Shown here: piece by piece, positions 49,816 through 61,199 of the stretch | Layout: the number at the start of each line of letters is the position of its first letter | Position numbering within the stretch: position 1 is the stretch's first letter | Source: Acestrorhynchus altus | Taxonomy: Eukaryota; Chordata; Actinopteri; Characiformes; Acestrorhynchidae | NCBI GenBank assembly: GCA_034509495.1 | Contig: CM067504.1 | Location: 5,900,442-5,964,441, forward strand | Direction: 5' to 3' | DNA: 64,000 nt | Notes under the pieces: generated by a model | Seen by the model: the letters and a program-made list of their open reading frames with translations, nothing else | Told to the model about the DNA's origin: nothing | Databases searched by the model: none | Made by a program: the position numbers and the translations under genes

Positions 49816-51160
49816 ATATTCAAGTTAAATATATAGATTTTGATATCAGTGGGGTTAGCATGCATGCTTTTGTGCTCGCTATTAAAAATAAGTGGTGACA
49901 GAGGTTGAGCTGTTGTAACCAAGCTCAATCAGGAAAATGCATATTTTGACATTGTTATTATTTGCAAATAATTTAAGGGGGTTTCAGACTTCAATCAGAA
50001 ATCAAGAATCTCAAATTCGAGTTTGAATACATTATTAATCAGTCAGTATCAACATTAAGACAAATGAAGCGTTGAAATGTAATGGATATAAAACATATGT
50101 TTACCTTTCTGAATTAAAATGAACAAAAAAAACATTTCATATTTCATATATTCAGTTTTTTGAGGTGCAGTAGAATATAAACCCACTTTGATTAGATTGT
50201 ATAGTACCACCTGCTCGTAAAAAATCACTAAAGCATAGATTTCTATAGCCATAGAGAAACTGGGGGCTGATATTTGATGTACAACAGAATGAAATTTCAG
50301 TTTATCCAAGTTACCATTTATCTTTGTGTATAATAAAATTGAAAGAGCTGTGTATATTAACAGGGACTGCATCAATATTCATTTTTTTTTTCTTTTTCTT
50401 TCTTTTATGCTTCTGCACTTTCTTCCATACTTGCTTTCATACTTTTATACTTTTTTAATTCTTTCCTACACGTATACTTTCTTCGATACTCACAAAAATT
50501 AAGAACAGAATGAAACATTTAAGACTTAAAAAAATGAACACTGTCATTTTAATGAACAGCATCATTTTAAACCTCCTGTAGTTGATAAAGCTTAGGATAA
50601 CGTTATCCTAAGGTTATCCTAACATTATACCAGCACCTTAAGTGTGGAAGATCAACAAAGTTCTGTCAAAACTAAAGTCTAACGTATAGAATATCTTAAT
50701 ATGGTCTACTAGCAAACTGTTAAGTTTGAGAAGTTGAGAAAGCTTAAGATAATGAGAAGATTCATTCATGCATCATACATTCATGCTTTGGCAAAACTAA
50801 AGTAAAAAGCTCTATAAAAAACAAAAACATCAATGAGCCACTTTATTGGCTGTAATCTAGACATCACTTTGTTTCCGGGTGACATATTGGCTCCTGTCTA
50901 TACGTGAGCCCTCCAAGTAGTTTCCCAGGAATTCTTCTAGGTTTCATACAGATAAATTGCATCAGCGTCATTGGAATTTTAATTCTAGCCTGTGTTCACA
51001 CCTGGCACCTTCTCGTTTAATTACCCTTAAGTTCCTGTGTTTAAGTGCGTGTGTAAAAGGATTCTCTGGCCGTTCCATGAAGATGTATATGAGGAAATAG
51101 CCCTCACAGGTTTGATAAATGTCTTGTGAGGGTGTAATGAATTGAGTAATTATCAGCACA
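49816..51160. other. zc3h3 intron, no gene recognised
   Basis: AT-rich. A T-rich stretch at 50388-50470 has repeated ACTTT/CTTTC words. No supported coding feature. Confidence 0.4.
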
Positions 51161-51165
51161 GTTGC

Positions 51166-51230
51166 TGGAGTGGAGACTGGACTGGAGATGAGACTGGTCT
51201 GGAGACTGGACTGGAGACTGGACTGGACTG
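51166..51230 (+). repeat. Short minisatellite (GGAGACTGGACT)n
   Basis: Five or so imperfect 12-base units, such as TGGAGACTGGACTGGAGAT and CTGGAGACTGGACTGGA. Confidence 0.85.
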
Positions 51231-51386
51231 TACAGTCTATGAAGCCGTGTGTGATAACAGACTTAATGCGGTGGTTGTAGTGGCTGGAGATTTGGGTCTA
51301 TACGGACGTTACTGGACTGCCGGCTCTATGGGGTGATACAGAGTCCACACTGTTCCCGGAAACATGATCTTATAGCTGCTCCCCTC

Positions 51387-51388
<2 letters not shown>

Positions 51389-51481
<93 letters not shown>
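51389..51481 (+). repeat. Compound (CA)n(CT)n microsatellite
   Basis: About 23 CA units followed directly by about 23 CT units. Confidence 0.97.
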
Positions 51482-51485
<4 letters not shown>

Positions 51486-51719
51486 TTGCTCTATTTCAAG
51501 AGCAACCTGCTCCACATGCGCTCTCTATCTTCTCACACACACACATACACACACACATACACATACATCTTGCGCCCCTCGCCCCATAGTGGGTATAATT
51601 AGCTTTTCTGACAGGTGGAAAGGATCGGATCTCCTGAAGAATGAAGCTACCAATTTACGCCCATATTACACAGGCACACACACACTCTCTCACCTACTCT
51701 CACTCATTCGCTTTCCGTT

Positions 51720-51720
<1 letters not shown>

Positions 51721-51770
<50 letters not shown>
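51721..51770 (+). repeat. (CA)n microsatellite
   Basis: Twenty-five units, 216 bp upstream of the finger 5 exon. Confidence 0.97.
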
Positions 51771-51774
<4 letters not shown>

Positions 51775-51986
51775 ACCAAGCACCCGTTTTCTGTACAGAT
51801 GCCCACCATTTGAACCCATGTAATGTCATGGAAAAACTTTGTATCTGTAAAGTGGTGACGTCATAGGAAGGATTGAGAGTTCATGTTAATGTTATGAGAA
51901 TTTATTCGTGGTATATTTAAAGCATTTCTGTCTGCTCACCAGAGTGATGAATGTCCAGTTATTATTGTTTATTTTTTCCTCCGCAG

Positions 51987-52150
51987 TGTAAGAAGAAACA
52001 CACTCTTGTGTGTCCTGAGTTCTCCAGTACTGGTGTGTGTCCCAAAGGGTCTAAATGTAAACTGCTGCATCGACAGAGAGCAAAGCACACTGGATCCAGC
52101 CTCAGCTCAGGCCCAGTCAAAAAATCCCGCACCAAAGACTCGGCTAAGAG
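51987..52150 (+). CDS. zc3h3: zc3h3 exon with end of finger 4, finger 5 and basic tail
   Basis: A 164-nt exon: 54 codons plus two bases. The acceptor is CCTCCGCAG and the donor AAGAG|GTCAGT. It begins CKKKH, which supplies the third Cys and the His of finger 4 (C-x7-C-x5-C-x3-H overall). Finger 5 follows as C-x8-C-x5-C-x3-H (CPEFSSTGVC then CKLLH). After the fingers the chain becomes basic and Ser/Thr-rich (HRQRAKHTGSS, then KKSRTKDSAKR), resembling a nuclear localisation signal; that assignment is inference. The AG at the end joins A of the next exon to give Arg. The polypyrimidine tract upstream of the acceptor (TTTATTTTTTCCTCC) is strong. Confidence 0.97.
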
Positions 52151-52236
52151 GTCAGTATCCACCATCAGCAATCACTTCCTACTTCCAAGCAATACTATCA
52201 TTCTGACATACATGCATTTTATAGATGTGTATAAGA

Positions 52237-52240
<4 letters not shown>

Positions 52241-52290
<50 letters not shown>
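52241..52290 (+). repeat. (TA)20(CA)5 array within the 181-bp zc3h3 intron
   Basis: TA units 52241-52280 then CA units to 52290, ending 41 bases before the splice acceptor at 52331. Confidence 0.97.
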
Positions 52291-52331
52291 ATATTGTAAT
52301 TCTGTGTTGTATATTTTCCCTTTGTGTTCAG

Positions 52332-52492
52332 ACCAGAAACAAGTTTATCAGAGGCCACTGAGGCAGACATCAGCACCCCTAGATCGGGTCTCCCCAAACT
52401 GCCCTCCTTCATCTCCCTATCCAGTTCCCCGGACCCCCCAGAGACCAGTGACAGCCCTCCATGCCCCTCTGTAGCAGGAACAGAGGCCACAG
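52332..52492 (+). CDS. zc3h3: zc3h3 exon with Ser/Pro-rich tail and KLPSFISL motif
   Basis: A 161-nt exon: one base, 53 codons and one base, with acceptor TGTGTTCAG and donor GCCACAG|GTGAGA. The protein is acidic and rich in Ser, Pro and Thr, as in PETSLSEATEAD. In the middle is PKLPSFISLSSSPDPP, whose KLPSFISL core I recall near the C-terminus of human ZC3H3. Retention of this tiny motif inside otherwise poorly conserved sequence points to a short linear interaction motif, which is inference. The preceding intron is only 181 bp and includes a 20-unit TA array. The final G joins GG of the last exon to form Gly. Confidence 0.95.
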
Positions 52493-53019
52493 GTGAGACA
52501 CAGCTATATGTTGACACAGAAAACACACCTTTAAGCCTTCAGTAGCAGTTTATCAGCTATTTCTCCCCTTTTTGTTTGTTTTAACCTTTGTTCATATGTT
52601 GTTAACCTTTTAATGTATTTATTTTTTAATTCTGTAAAGCTGCTCTGTGACATCAGTTGTGAAAAGCACTATAAAAATACAGTTTGATTTACAACTTCTA
52701 TGCTTACATTCGTTTCATAATATACTCTGCTGATATGATTTAGTACAGCCCTTCAGAAGGGAATGTTAATGATTTGTATTAACAATTCAAGTACAGGCTT
52801 TTAATGCAACAATATTGACCACCTGAGTGGAAAGTGTGTTAATAGTCTTTAAAGTGTCAAGAATTGAGGCACGATTCTTGACAATACTTCTGATTATGCA
52901 TATTTAATACCTGGCCCTAAAAAAAGTATTTGCACCCAGAATGATTTGTCAGATTACAATACTATTTGGAGGGAAGCTAGACTGATGTGGTCATTATTTA
53001 TTGACCTATACATACAAAA

Positions 53020-53590
53020 GTAGCCTTGGGTATAATGCAACATGCCAGACATTTCTGGAGTTGCAGAGGTTCCTTATGAAGTCCTGTGATAATCCACCCC
53101 ATGCAGCTTGAATATTCTCACTCTGTTCTTGCAGATTTTGCTGTAGGGGGTGGAGTTTTGATAGTCCATCCAAAGTCATCCCGCACATGTTCAGTCTGGC
53201 ATAGATACGACTGCCTATGGCACAGTGTCTGTGATGACAGATACAGTGACAGCAGTATACATACGACCGTTGAATAGTGCACTGAACTGTGTGTTCAGAA
53301 AAGGTAGCACCACTGGTTGCAGGATCTCATTAATGTAACGGTGGTCTGTCAATGTGCCTGTAATGAAGACCAACAGTCTTTAGGGCATGTGATGCACAAC
53401 AACAAATCAACAAGCCTCCACATAGGAGTTTGTTGATCATCTCCACTAAGGAAAAAGCAGAACTCATTAATGAAGATGACCCGTTTTTGAGTGATTCCAT
53501 GACCGGCACTATCTGACGACAGTAATGCAGTCGTCTGATTCCTTCTGGGCGCAACTGTGTTTTTTTGATGAGTGTATTATAAAGTTAAGT
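53020..53590 (-). mobile_element. Tc1/mariner-like transposon remnant (family A)
   Basis: Shared blocks GTCCTGTGATAATCCACCCC, GCAGCTTGAATATTCTCACTC, GGTTGCAGGATCTCATTAAT and GTCTGATTCCTTCTGGGCGC occur in the family order. The minus frame holds LQEQSENIQAAWGGLSQDF, the C-terminal part of the transposase. Confidence 0.8.
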
Positions 53591-55110
53591 CGTTGGTACA
53601 ATGTAAAAGCAGTGCCTTCCATTTGTAAACTTTTGACTTGTATTTGACTTGAGGGTTTTTGTTTGTTTGGGTAATCTACTGTACAGCATATAGTTCAGAC
53701 TGCCTCTGTTCAGTATGACTTAGAGCAGGAGGGGGCAGTTCTGGTTCTGTACAGCTGGATTGCAGCACACTTGTGTGCTTTTCCTGTTCAAGCACCTGAT
53801 TCAATTCAACTGCTAATTGTCAGGTTTAGTAGGCAGGGAAATCAGTAAAATGTTCAGGAGCCATTCCACACTATAATCCAGATAATTCCATAAGATTAAC
53901 AGTTTATCCTTTTAAAATATACAGCCTAAAAGTGTGAGATCACACTGATAATGTGGGATTTTGTCAATAAACCTGATAAGAGAAAGGTTTGGTTTTGTAG
54001 AAACTGAATGAAGGAACTTGTTTCATGTGTGCAGATGAATCTTAGGTGGATTTGGTTTACTCAGCAGAGGCTTTTATGAGTTTTATTAAAGAAATTAAAT
54101 ATATTTTTAATATATGCTGGTAATTAAATGTATTAAAAAGCAATGCACAATAGAAGTCAAATAGATTTTCACTAGTGGTCTCAAACTTTTAAACCCCACT
54201 GTATTTAAAGGACAGAGACGATCTGTTGTGTTTCTGGAATGAAATTGATCATTATGTCCAGCAACCGTGAACAGAGGAGTATATGTGAATATAATGCTCA
54301 AGAAAGAAGGAAAGCAGTAATATTGCATGAAAGCTGAAGAGAGGTATAATAGTTAGTCTAAGGGCTAATCAGGTATCAAAATAGAATGCATAGGGGGTAT
54401 AATGGTTAGAGAAGGCGGTGATAATATTTAGGTTTGTGGCAGAGCATACGCACAGCTGAAGGTGGTGCTGACAGTCTGACTGATAGAGGATTAGAGGAGA
54501 GGGCTCCCATATGTCCCCCCACACACAGTCATACTGCACCATAAAGGAAGGCAGTACTATTGCACACCGAGCATGCTTAATGGTACAGTACCCTCATGGC
54601 GTGAACTTTCTTGGTGTATGTGCAGAGAACCGTGTAGTGCAGAATTTGATGTAAATCTTCCTCTTTGCTCTCTCTTCTGTTTCTCCAGTTGTTGCTTGAC
54701 TCTTTCCTCTTTTAGCTCCTGTTGCTCAGAATTGGTTCTCATTAACCTTTGACCTCACACTCACACACTCTCTCCTAACTGTCACTTACACCATTTCCTA
54801 ACTGTCATTAGGGTAGACTCTCTAACACACCTGTTTTGTAAATTTCCGAATCGCCACATGATCAGGAACATAAGCGCAGAAAGCACCAGATTTTTGGGCA
54901 GTGTTTTCTGCGAGACTAATCAAATACTAAATAATAATGATTGCTGGATGTGTTTATTTTTTATCTATTTTAGTTTTTGTGATGCTATATTTGAAATATC
55001 GAAATATTATACATTTAAATGTAATGAATATAAAATAAATGACAGTTTGAAAATGTAAATATCAAAAACCATTCTCGGTATTCTAATTTTTTGAGATGCA
55101 CTAGTATATG
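53591..55110. other. zc3h3 intron, no gene recognised
   Basis: No supported coding or repeat feature. Confidence 0.4.
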
Positions 55111-55119
55111 TGTCCCTTA

Positions 55120-55625
55120 CTGTGCTGACAGGTATAACACAACATGCCACCCATCTCAGCATGGAGTTGTAGAGGTTCCTAACGGTGTCCTGTGATGATC
55201 CATCTCATGCAGGTTCATTGTCTCTTAGTTCTGCAGATGGTGCGGTAGGGGTGGAGTGATGATGGCCTGCAATAGCATCCCACACATTTTCAGTCAGGGA
55301 TAGATCTGGAGATGTGACTGACCACGGCAAAGTATCTGTGTGTCCAAGGCAAGCTCTCCAGACAGCAGCAGTAGGGGGATGAGTGTTATCCTGTTGGAAC
55401 AGTGCACTGAAGTGTTTGTTCAGAATAGGTTGGGCTGTCAAAGTGCCTGTAATGAAGAACAAAGGTGGTGTGGTATTGTACAAAATTGAACCCCACACCA
55501 TAACACCAGGATTACCGGCCCAGTATATTGATCATGGTAGTGATCTTGGCACCTCTGAACAAGGATTTGCTGGTTGCCTCCACAAAAGCAGGACGTGTCA
55601 CTGAAAATCACTTATCTAGTCCTTG
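55120..55625 (-). mobile_element. Tc1/mariner-like transposon remnant (family A), best DDE remains
   Basis: The minus strand at 55205-55501 keeps MVWGSILYNTTPPLFFITG, FQQDNTHPPTAAVWR and SPDLSLTENVWDAIAG in one frame. The second Asp (QQDN) and final Glu (TENVWD) are about 34 residues apart, as in DD34E transposases. The N-terminal half with the first Asp is missing. Confidence 0.85.
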
Positions 55626-55829
55626 TCTTTAGACTATTCTAACAGTGGTTACTGTAGTGGTCAGTGAGTTTCACACGTTTATTTTCTAATACATATTAGA
55701 AATATTAAAAAAATATGTTTTTTTGTTGTGTGTGTGTTTAACTTTCTCCTGTAACCTCATATGGAACCCCTATTTATTTCAGACTTTGTAGCTAAACTCT
55801 CTATGTAGGGTTATATTCCATTCATACAT

Positions 55830-55888
<59 letters not shown>
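55830..55888 (+). repeat. (CA)n microsatellite, about 29 units
   Basis: Uninterrupted to CATACATTC. Confidence 0.97.
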
Positions 55889-55892
<4 letters not shown>

Positions 55893-56149
55893 TTCACTTC
55901 CTCCAGCACTCATCTCAACTCATGCTGTTCCCCAAAGCCTAGTTGAAATGATTTGTGTGTCCATATTAAACTGTAGAAAAACAACATGCTATATGAAACC
56001 TGGCCAGCGCAAGTGGCCTCCACACCCTTTCACACACCCCTCCTCTACGAACACATTCACTCAGTGTTGTAGTTCACTTTCAAAAGCAGTAACATCCAGG
56101 TGACTGTGATAAATAATCTGTGGATACTTATCAGGGACCTCTCCCTGAT

Positions 56150-56152
<3 letters not shown>

Positions 56153-56184
<32 letters not shown>
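56153..56184 (+). repeat. (AC)n microsatellite, about 16 units
   Basis: Uninterrupted. Confidence 0.95.
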
Positions 56185-56186
<2 letters not shown>

Positions 56187-57374
56187 CAGGGGGAGAACTG
56201 TTAAGTGTTAGTAATGAGTGCCCAATCCACCTCTGTGCTTAATTAAAGTGAGCCAGACGAACTGCCCTCAACTTTGGATATATTAGTTCAGACCTAATCA
56301 CGCAGCCTGTCTCACTCTCACTTTCTATCATGTTCTGACTCTTCATGTGCTGCCTCCACCTCAAATTTCATTTTTTTAACGCTTTGTTGGAATAGAATAT
56401 TAAAAATGGAGATTTTGTCAAAGACAAAACACAACTACAAAAACCCTGGCCTCCAAAAATGGTCATTTTACAGGAGAATGTTAAAGGTTTGATTATTTTG
56501 TTTCAGCTTAATTTGGTATCATTTTTATTTTATGAAATGTTATAATGTAAATTAAAGGAGGATTTGATGTTATGGCAGCCATATGTTCTTTGATGTAATA
56601 TTATTTATGGAACATGATCAAATTTATATAAATAAAAAATAATAGATTATTTTTCAGTGTCAAATTGGAATTTTGACATAATGTGAATCTGGTATTTGTT
56701 CTTTTTGTAAGTATTTCCTGACGTGTGGACCAACAGAAATGCCCCAAAATGGCTTGACATAAGAGGTTTTCACACTGACTTTCCATTGAGACTTTATGTA
56801 ACTTTGCTATTTGAAGATACAAGTTTGTACGTGACAATATTGAATAATTTTTCCAATGTTTCACTAATACCTCAATATCGACCTTATTTCCTTCCTTATT
56901 CTCTCACTTTCATGCTCTTTCTGCTCTGCTTCATCACTCTGCCCGGCTCGGTGGAGCGATTGCACTCACTCAGTCTGGAGCAGTCACACATTGCTGTTCT
57001 CACTCGTGTGTCATTACAAACAGGGGTTTCATTACACTGCCTCCTTTCATTACTCTGGTTTGTGCCACTTGTTTCTTACATTTGTTCTGTGGATGTTTTA
57101 CGTCTTGTCCCTGTTCAGTTTCATATTGCAGCAGCACATTTGGCACAAGCCTAAACTGAATCAACACCGCTTCACTGCCAGAAATGGGGACCTGAACATA
57201 AAGATACTGCATCACTCTTAGGAGTGTCATTTTGATCATTTAAGTATAAGTTTATATGTTGTGGTTGCCGCAGATGGAAAGAACTTTGATGACTTTCAGT
57301 GGAAGTCAATGTAAAAACATTTTATTCTCAGTCATTCTGTCAGTTATTCAGGATCATTTTCTGTTATCATGAAA

Positions 57375-57875
57375 AAAAAAATAGTCCATCTGTTTCTCTG
57401 TATACTTTGTTAGCCTACTTTCACCCTGTTCTTCAATGATCGGGACCCCACAGGACCACCACAAAGCAGGTATTATGTGAGTGGTGGGTCATTCTCAGCA
57501 CTGCGGTCACACTGACATGGTGGTGGTGTGTTAGTGCGCGTTGTGTTGGTGCAACTGGATCAGACACAGCAGTGCTGCTGGAGTGTTTAAACCCCTCAGA
57601 GTTGGACTGAGAATCGTACACCAACCAGAAATATCCAACCACCGGCGTCCTGTGAGCAGCGTCCTGAGCACTGATGAAGGACTAGAGGATGACCAACACA
57701 AACTGTAGCAACAGATGAGCTTCTGTCTCCGACTTTACGTCTACAAGGTGGAGCAACTCGGTAGGAGTGCCTAATAAAGTGGACAGAGTTTGGACACAGT
57801 GTTTAAAAACTCCAGCAACACTGCTGTCTGATCCACTCATAACAGCACAACATTCACCAGTACAATTAAGATGCT
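57375..57875. mobile_element. Palindromic nonautonomous DNA transposon copy
   Basis: The left arm has ATAGTCCATCTGTTTCTCTG, GGGACCCCACAGGACCACCA, GTGGTGGGTCATTCTCAGCA and CAGTGCTGCTGGAGTGTTTA. The right part has CTGATGAAGGACTAGAGGAT, TACAAGGTGGAGCAACTCGG and TAAAAACTCCAGCAACACTG. It ends about 120 bp before the last coding exon of zc3h3. Confidence 0.85.
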
Positions 57876-57992
57876 GTACGGTGCGAGTGTTTGGCTCCTA
57901 AACAAATTTCAAAGTGTCACTTGTTTCCCTCCATGACATGCACATCTCCTCTGCTTTGACATGTCGTCCTGTTTCTGTGTCCTGTGTTGCAG

Positions 57993-58024
57993 GGAAAAAA
58001 CTGCACATCAAGCCTCGCTTCTAG
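57993..58024 (+). CDS. zc3h3: zc3h3 last coding exon, stop codon
   Basis: Thirty-two coding bases: two bases completing Gly, nine codons and a TAG stop at 58022-58024. The acceptor is GTGTTGCAG. It encodes KKLHIKPRF, equivalent to the GKPLHIKPRL end I recall for human ZC3H3. Conservation of a basic C-terminal nonapeptide across fish and mammals supports both the identity and the exon. It would be invisible to ORF finders because of its length. A palindromic transposon copy ends about 110-140 bp upstream of the acceptor. Confidence 0.95.
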
Positions 58025-58590
58025 AACGTTCCAGAACTATGTGGCCTTTTCAACACACAGCTGATGACTAGAACAGCAGGAGTTCTCTGGCTCAACTGCA
58101 GCGTGTTCAGGATTCAATGAGTATATTTTTCAGAAAAATGAACCCAGGGTGATACAGTAATGAATGTCTGGCTTAGCATAGAGTACCCAGATGTGGATTT
58201 TATCCAGAATGAAGTGTGATATAGCAGGAGCATTTATAGAACATATTAAGGAACAGCAAGTCTAACATTTCCATTTGTTTGAGTGACAGCAGATACTGGT
58301 CTGCATCCAGAGATCTAAAGCAGTGCGTTTTATTGTCTATCACCAGGATTTGGATCTTCTTGAATGTGTATGTTGTTTTCCAGCTAGAAAACAACAGAGA
58401 TCTATTTGTTCCACACATACAGGTGCCCGTTCAGAAAAATGATCTCAGGGACTCTCTTCTCTGCATGTGTCACTTTTAAAGCAGTCTTATTGTAGTTTTT
58501 ATTATGAAACATGTTCTGTTATTGTGAAATATTTAATTTTGAAGATATTTGTATTTCAAACAATGAAATAAAGCTGTTTTGAGATTTTGT
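58025..58590 (+). other. zc3h3: zc3h3 3' untranslated region
   Basis: Sequence from the stop codon to about 20 bases past the AATAAA is inferred to be the 3' UTR. It has no open frame of note and no recognised repeat. The true cleavage position cannot be read from sequence alone. Confidence 0.65.
58567..58572 (+). promoter_or_regulatory. zc3h3: Polyadenylation signal AATAAA
   Basis: Canonical AATAAA about 540 bases after the zc3h3 stop codon, followed within 40 bases by a GT-rich stretch (TTTTGTGACGTGATGATCGTGTG) typical of a downstream element. It is the first AATAAA found after the stop. Confidence 0.7.
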
Positions 58591-60152
58591 GACGTGATGA
58601 TCGTGTGCGTGGTCCATCCGTGCTTTTTATAAAATCTATGCTTATTATTGGAAATGGCTTAAGTTGCATATTTATCATGGCAATATACATATTCCTTTTT
58701 TTTGTTCTATATTTTAATGCATTTCATAATATGAAATACAGATGCACTCGGCAAATTCCAAAAATGTTTCCAAATTTGCTGTTTGCTTCGAAATCCATTC
58801 ATCCCCATAAGGACTCTACATTACAAAAACAGCCTGAATTTTTTACAGTTGAAATGCTACAACCTGTTGTAGTTAATGAAAAAGATGATGCATCATTGTG
58901 TTACTGCTTAGCTTTCAAAAAGGATCAAGTCCATTCCAAATGGACTGCTTTTTGAAGAAGGCCCAGATTTAGATTTATCATTTATATCAATTTTAAAGAC
59001 ACAGCAGCTAAACAGCCTGTGTCACCTATGAACAAAGTAAAATGTGTACAGAATCAGGTCTGGACATTATCCGGTCATCATCCTCATTAATGGAAATTCT
59101 TGGCGTGGTTTAGGGAACGGTTATGACCCAATGAGTGTTCTAGGAAAAAGTACCTGCTCTTTTCAATCAGCTTGGATGTTACAGAGACTTTCTGCTTGGG
59201 GATTGACAGGATAAAGTCAGGGTAAAATGGGCAGGGTTAATGACACCACTGACCCAGATCGTAGGTTATAGAGGAAAATGAGAAGAGATGGGCTGTTTGT
59301 TCTCTCTCTTGTTTTGCTCATATAGTGTTCAAATTTCAGAATAAAAGTCCTGAGAAGTGAAAATACTGATACATGCATAAATAACAAAAGTAATAAAGGA
59401 CATTTAGACTGTTGTTTTGTTGTTTTATTTTATCTGTACCATTGTCATGAATTTGAAGAACTTTTTCTTATAAATATATCTATTAATTTTTCAAATAACA
59501 CAAATTACATTCTCAGCTCAAACACTCTGGATCAGTTACCAACAGGATTTCTTTTTAAGCAAAAATAACACAAGTTTTGAAGTAAATATTTTGATTAAAA
59601 CATGGTCAAATTCATACCAATATTTAAATTCTGTTCACATTTACATCTCAAACGATGACAAAGTTGAGTGGCCTAGGATCTCCTGAAAATACTATATCTG
59701 GTATGTGTGACTGTCTCCTTTAAATACTTTTTGGCAAATAAAAGTACATCGGACTATAAAAACATCCCATAAAACTGGCCAAGGATTCTAAAGGTTTAAG
59801 CACTGTTTTAATTTCTGAATTATCATTTGATGCATAAAGGACACAAAAAGGAAAGATATAAAAGTGTCTACCTTTAAAACACAATGGAGGGGTTATAAAT
59901 ATGAAGTGAGCTGTTAATCTATGCAGACGTTCTATAAACTGCGAATGAAACACATCTATAATTGTCTTATATTGGACTTGGAGGATGAGAAAAAAATGGG
60001 AATGAAGGCATGTGATTCCTCTCATCCATCCTTAACTCTCTGTCTTTGCCTCCCAAATCCATCACTCCTCATTTCTGATAGTGTCACTTTTCTTCTGCCT
60101 TCTCTGCTGAGGTTTACTTGTGAAAGAAAGCAGCTGCACATACTGATAAATA

Positions 60153-60157
<5 letters not shown>
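58591..60157. other. Downstream intergenic sequence, no gene recognised
   Basis: AT-rich; open frames at 58605-58955 (+) and 59720-60025 (-) have no recognisable domain. Confidence 0.4.

Positions 60158-60214
<57 letters not shown>
60158..60214 (+). repeat. (CT)n microsatellite, about 28 units
   Basis: Uninterrupted. Confidence 0.97.
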
Positions 60215-60217
<3 letters not shown>

Positions 60218-60531
60218 AATGTAATTAGTGTGTTGAGTGATAGAGAGGTAGATGCTGGATGATGTCTGGTGTGTAATCCTTTGCTTCCCCCTCACTGTGC
60301 ACGAGCCGCTGATATTTAGACTATTAATACTCTGTTTAACCAAGGCCTCACACTCCATGACAAACGACCACTGGTCGCTACGGGAAACCTGGTTAACCGC
60401 TGCCGCCAGCAACGACAGGGGGCATTAATACAGCATGGTGAGGGCTTCGCTTCAGAGCACCACACACTCACACACCCTGACAGGCCTGCCTCCGTGTTAA
60501 CGAGATAAAGCCTGTCGGCCTGATGTACTGT

Positions 60532-60532
60532 A

Positions 60533-60565
<33 letters not shown>

Positions 60566-60568
60566 ACA
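60532..60568 (+). repeat. (AC)n microsatellite
   Basis: About 17 units with one CTC interruption. Confidence 0.93.
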
Positions 60569-60761
60569 AGCTGACACAGAGGAATAGAGTGAAAGAAAAT
60601 TCTGCACCCCTCTCTATTTCACTTTCCTCACTCTATCCATCTCTCCTCCAGTTGTGCGTCATATGGAGGAATGCTTCATATGGAAGCTGATGGTGTGTTT
60701 GTGACAGGTGTGTTTCAAGAAAGAGAAGATCAAGTGGTGATGCATCACCACCTTACAGACA

Positions 60762-60805
<44 letters not shown>
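60762..60805 (+). repeat. (AC)n microsatellite
   Basis: About 21 units. Confidence 0.95.
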
Positions 60806-60807
<2 letters not shown>

Positions 60808-61199
60808 GACCACAGTTCTACTTGGAGGGTTTTCCGTTTAAGATCAATCACAGATCACACACAGAGTAGAGTGAAGTGATGACTGTTGAAAGAAAGTGTA
60901 AAAAAAAATAGACAGATAATCATTATATTCCAAAGGAATCCTCTCGATTGATTAAAGGATCCATATCCTGGAAAACTGATTTTTTTCTTCTCACATATCT
61001 GAAGCATTGGTTGTAAATATGCCTTTGTTAAAATCTCATTAAATCTCTGAAATTAGGCTGCATATGCAGTCTGTTGTTTTTCTGATGTCACACTGAACAA
61101 TACCTTTGTGAATGCACTCATCCCGTTGTAGGAATGGTTGCACCCAGAAGGAAGTGTGGGATTGCAGTGCTGGAAGGAAGATAAAGGTTAGCAGGAATG

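Noticed and set aside
60000..60412. Arg-Glu repeat open frame
   Set aside because: Reading of the (CT)n array on the opposite strand.
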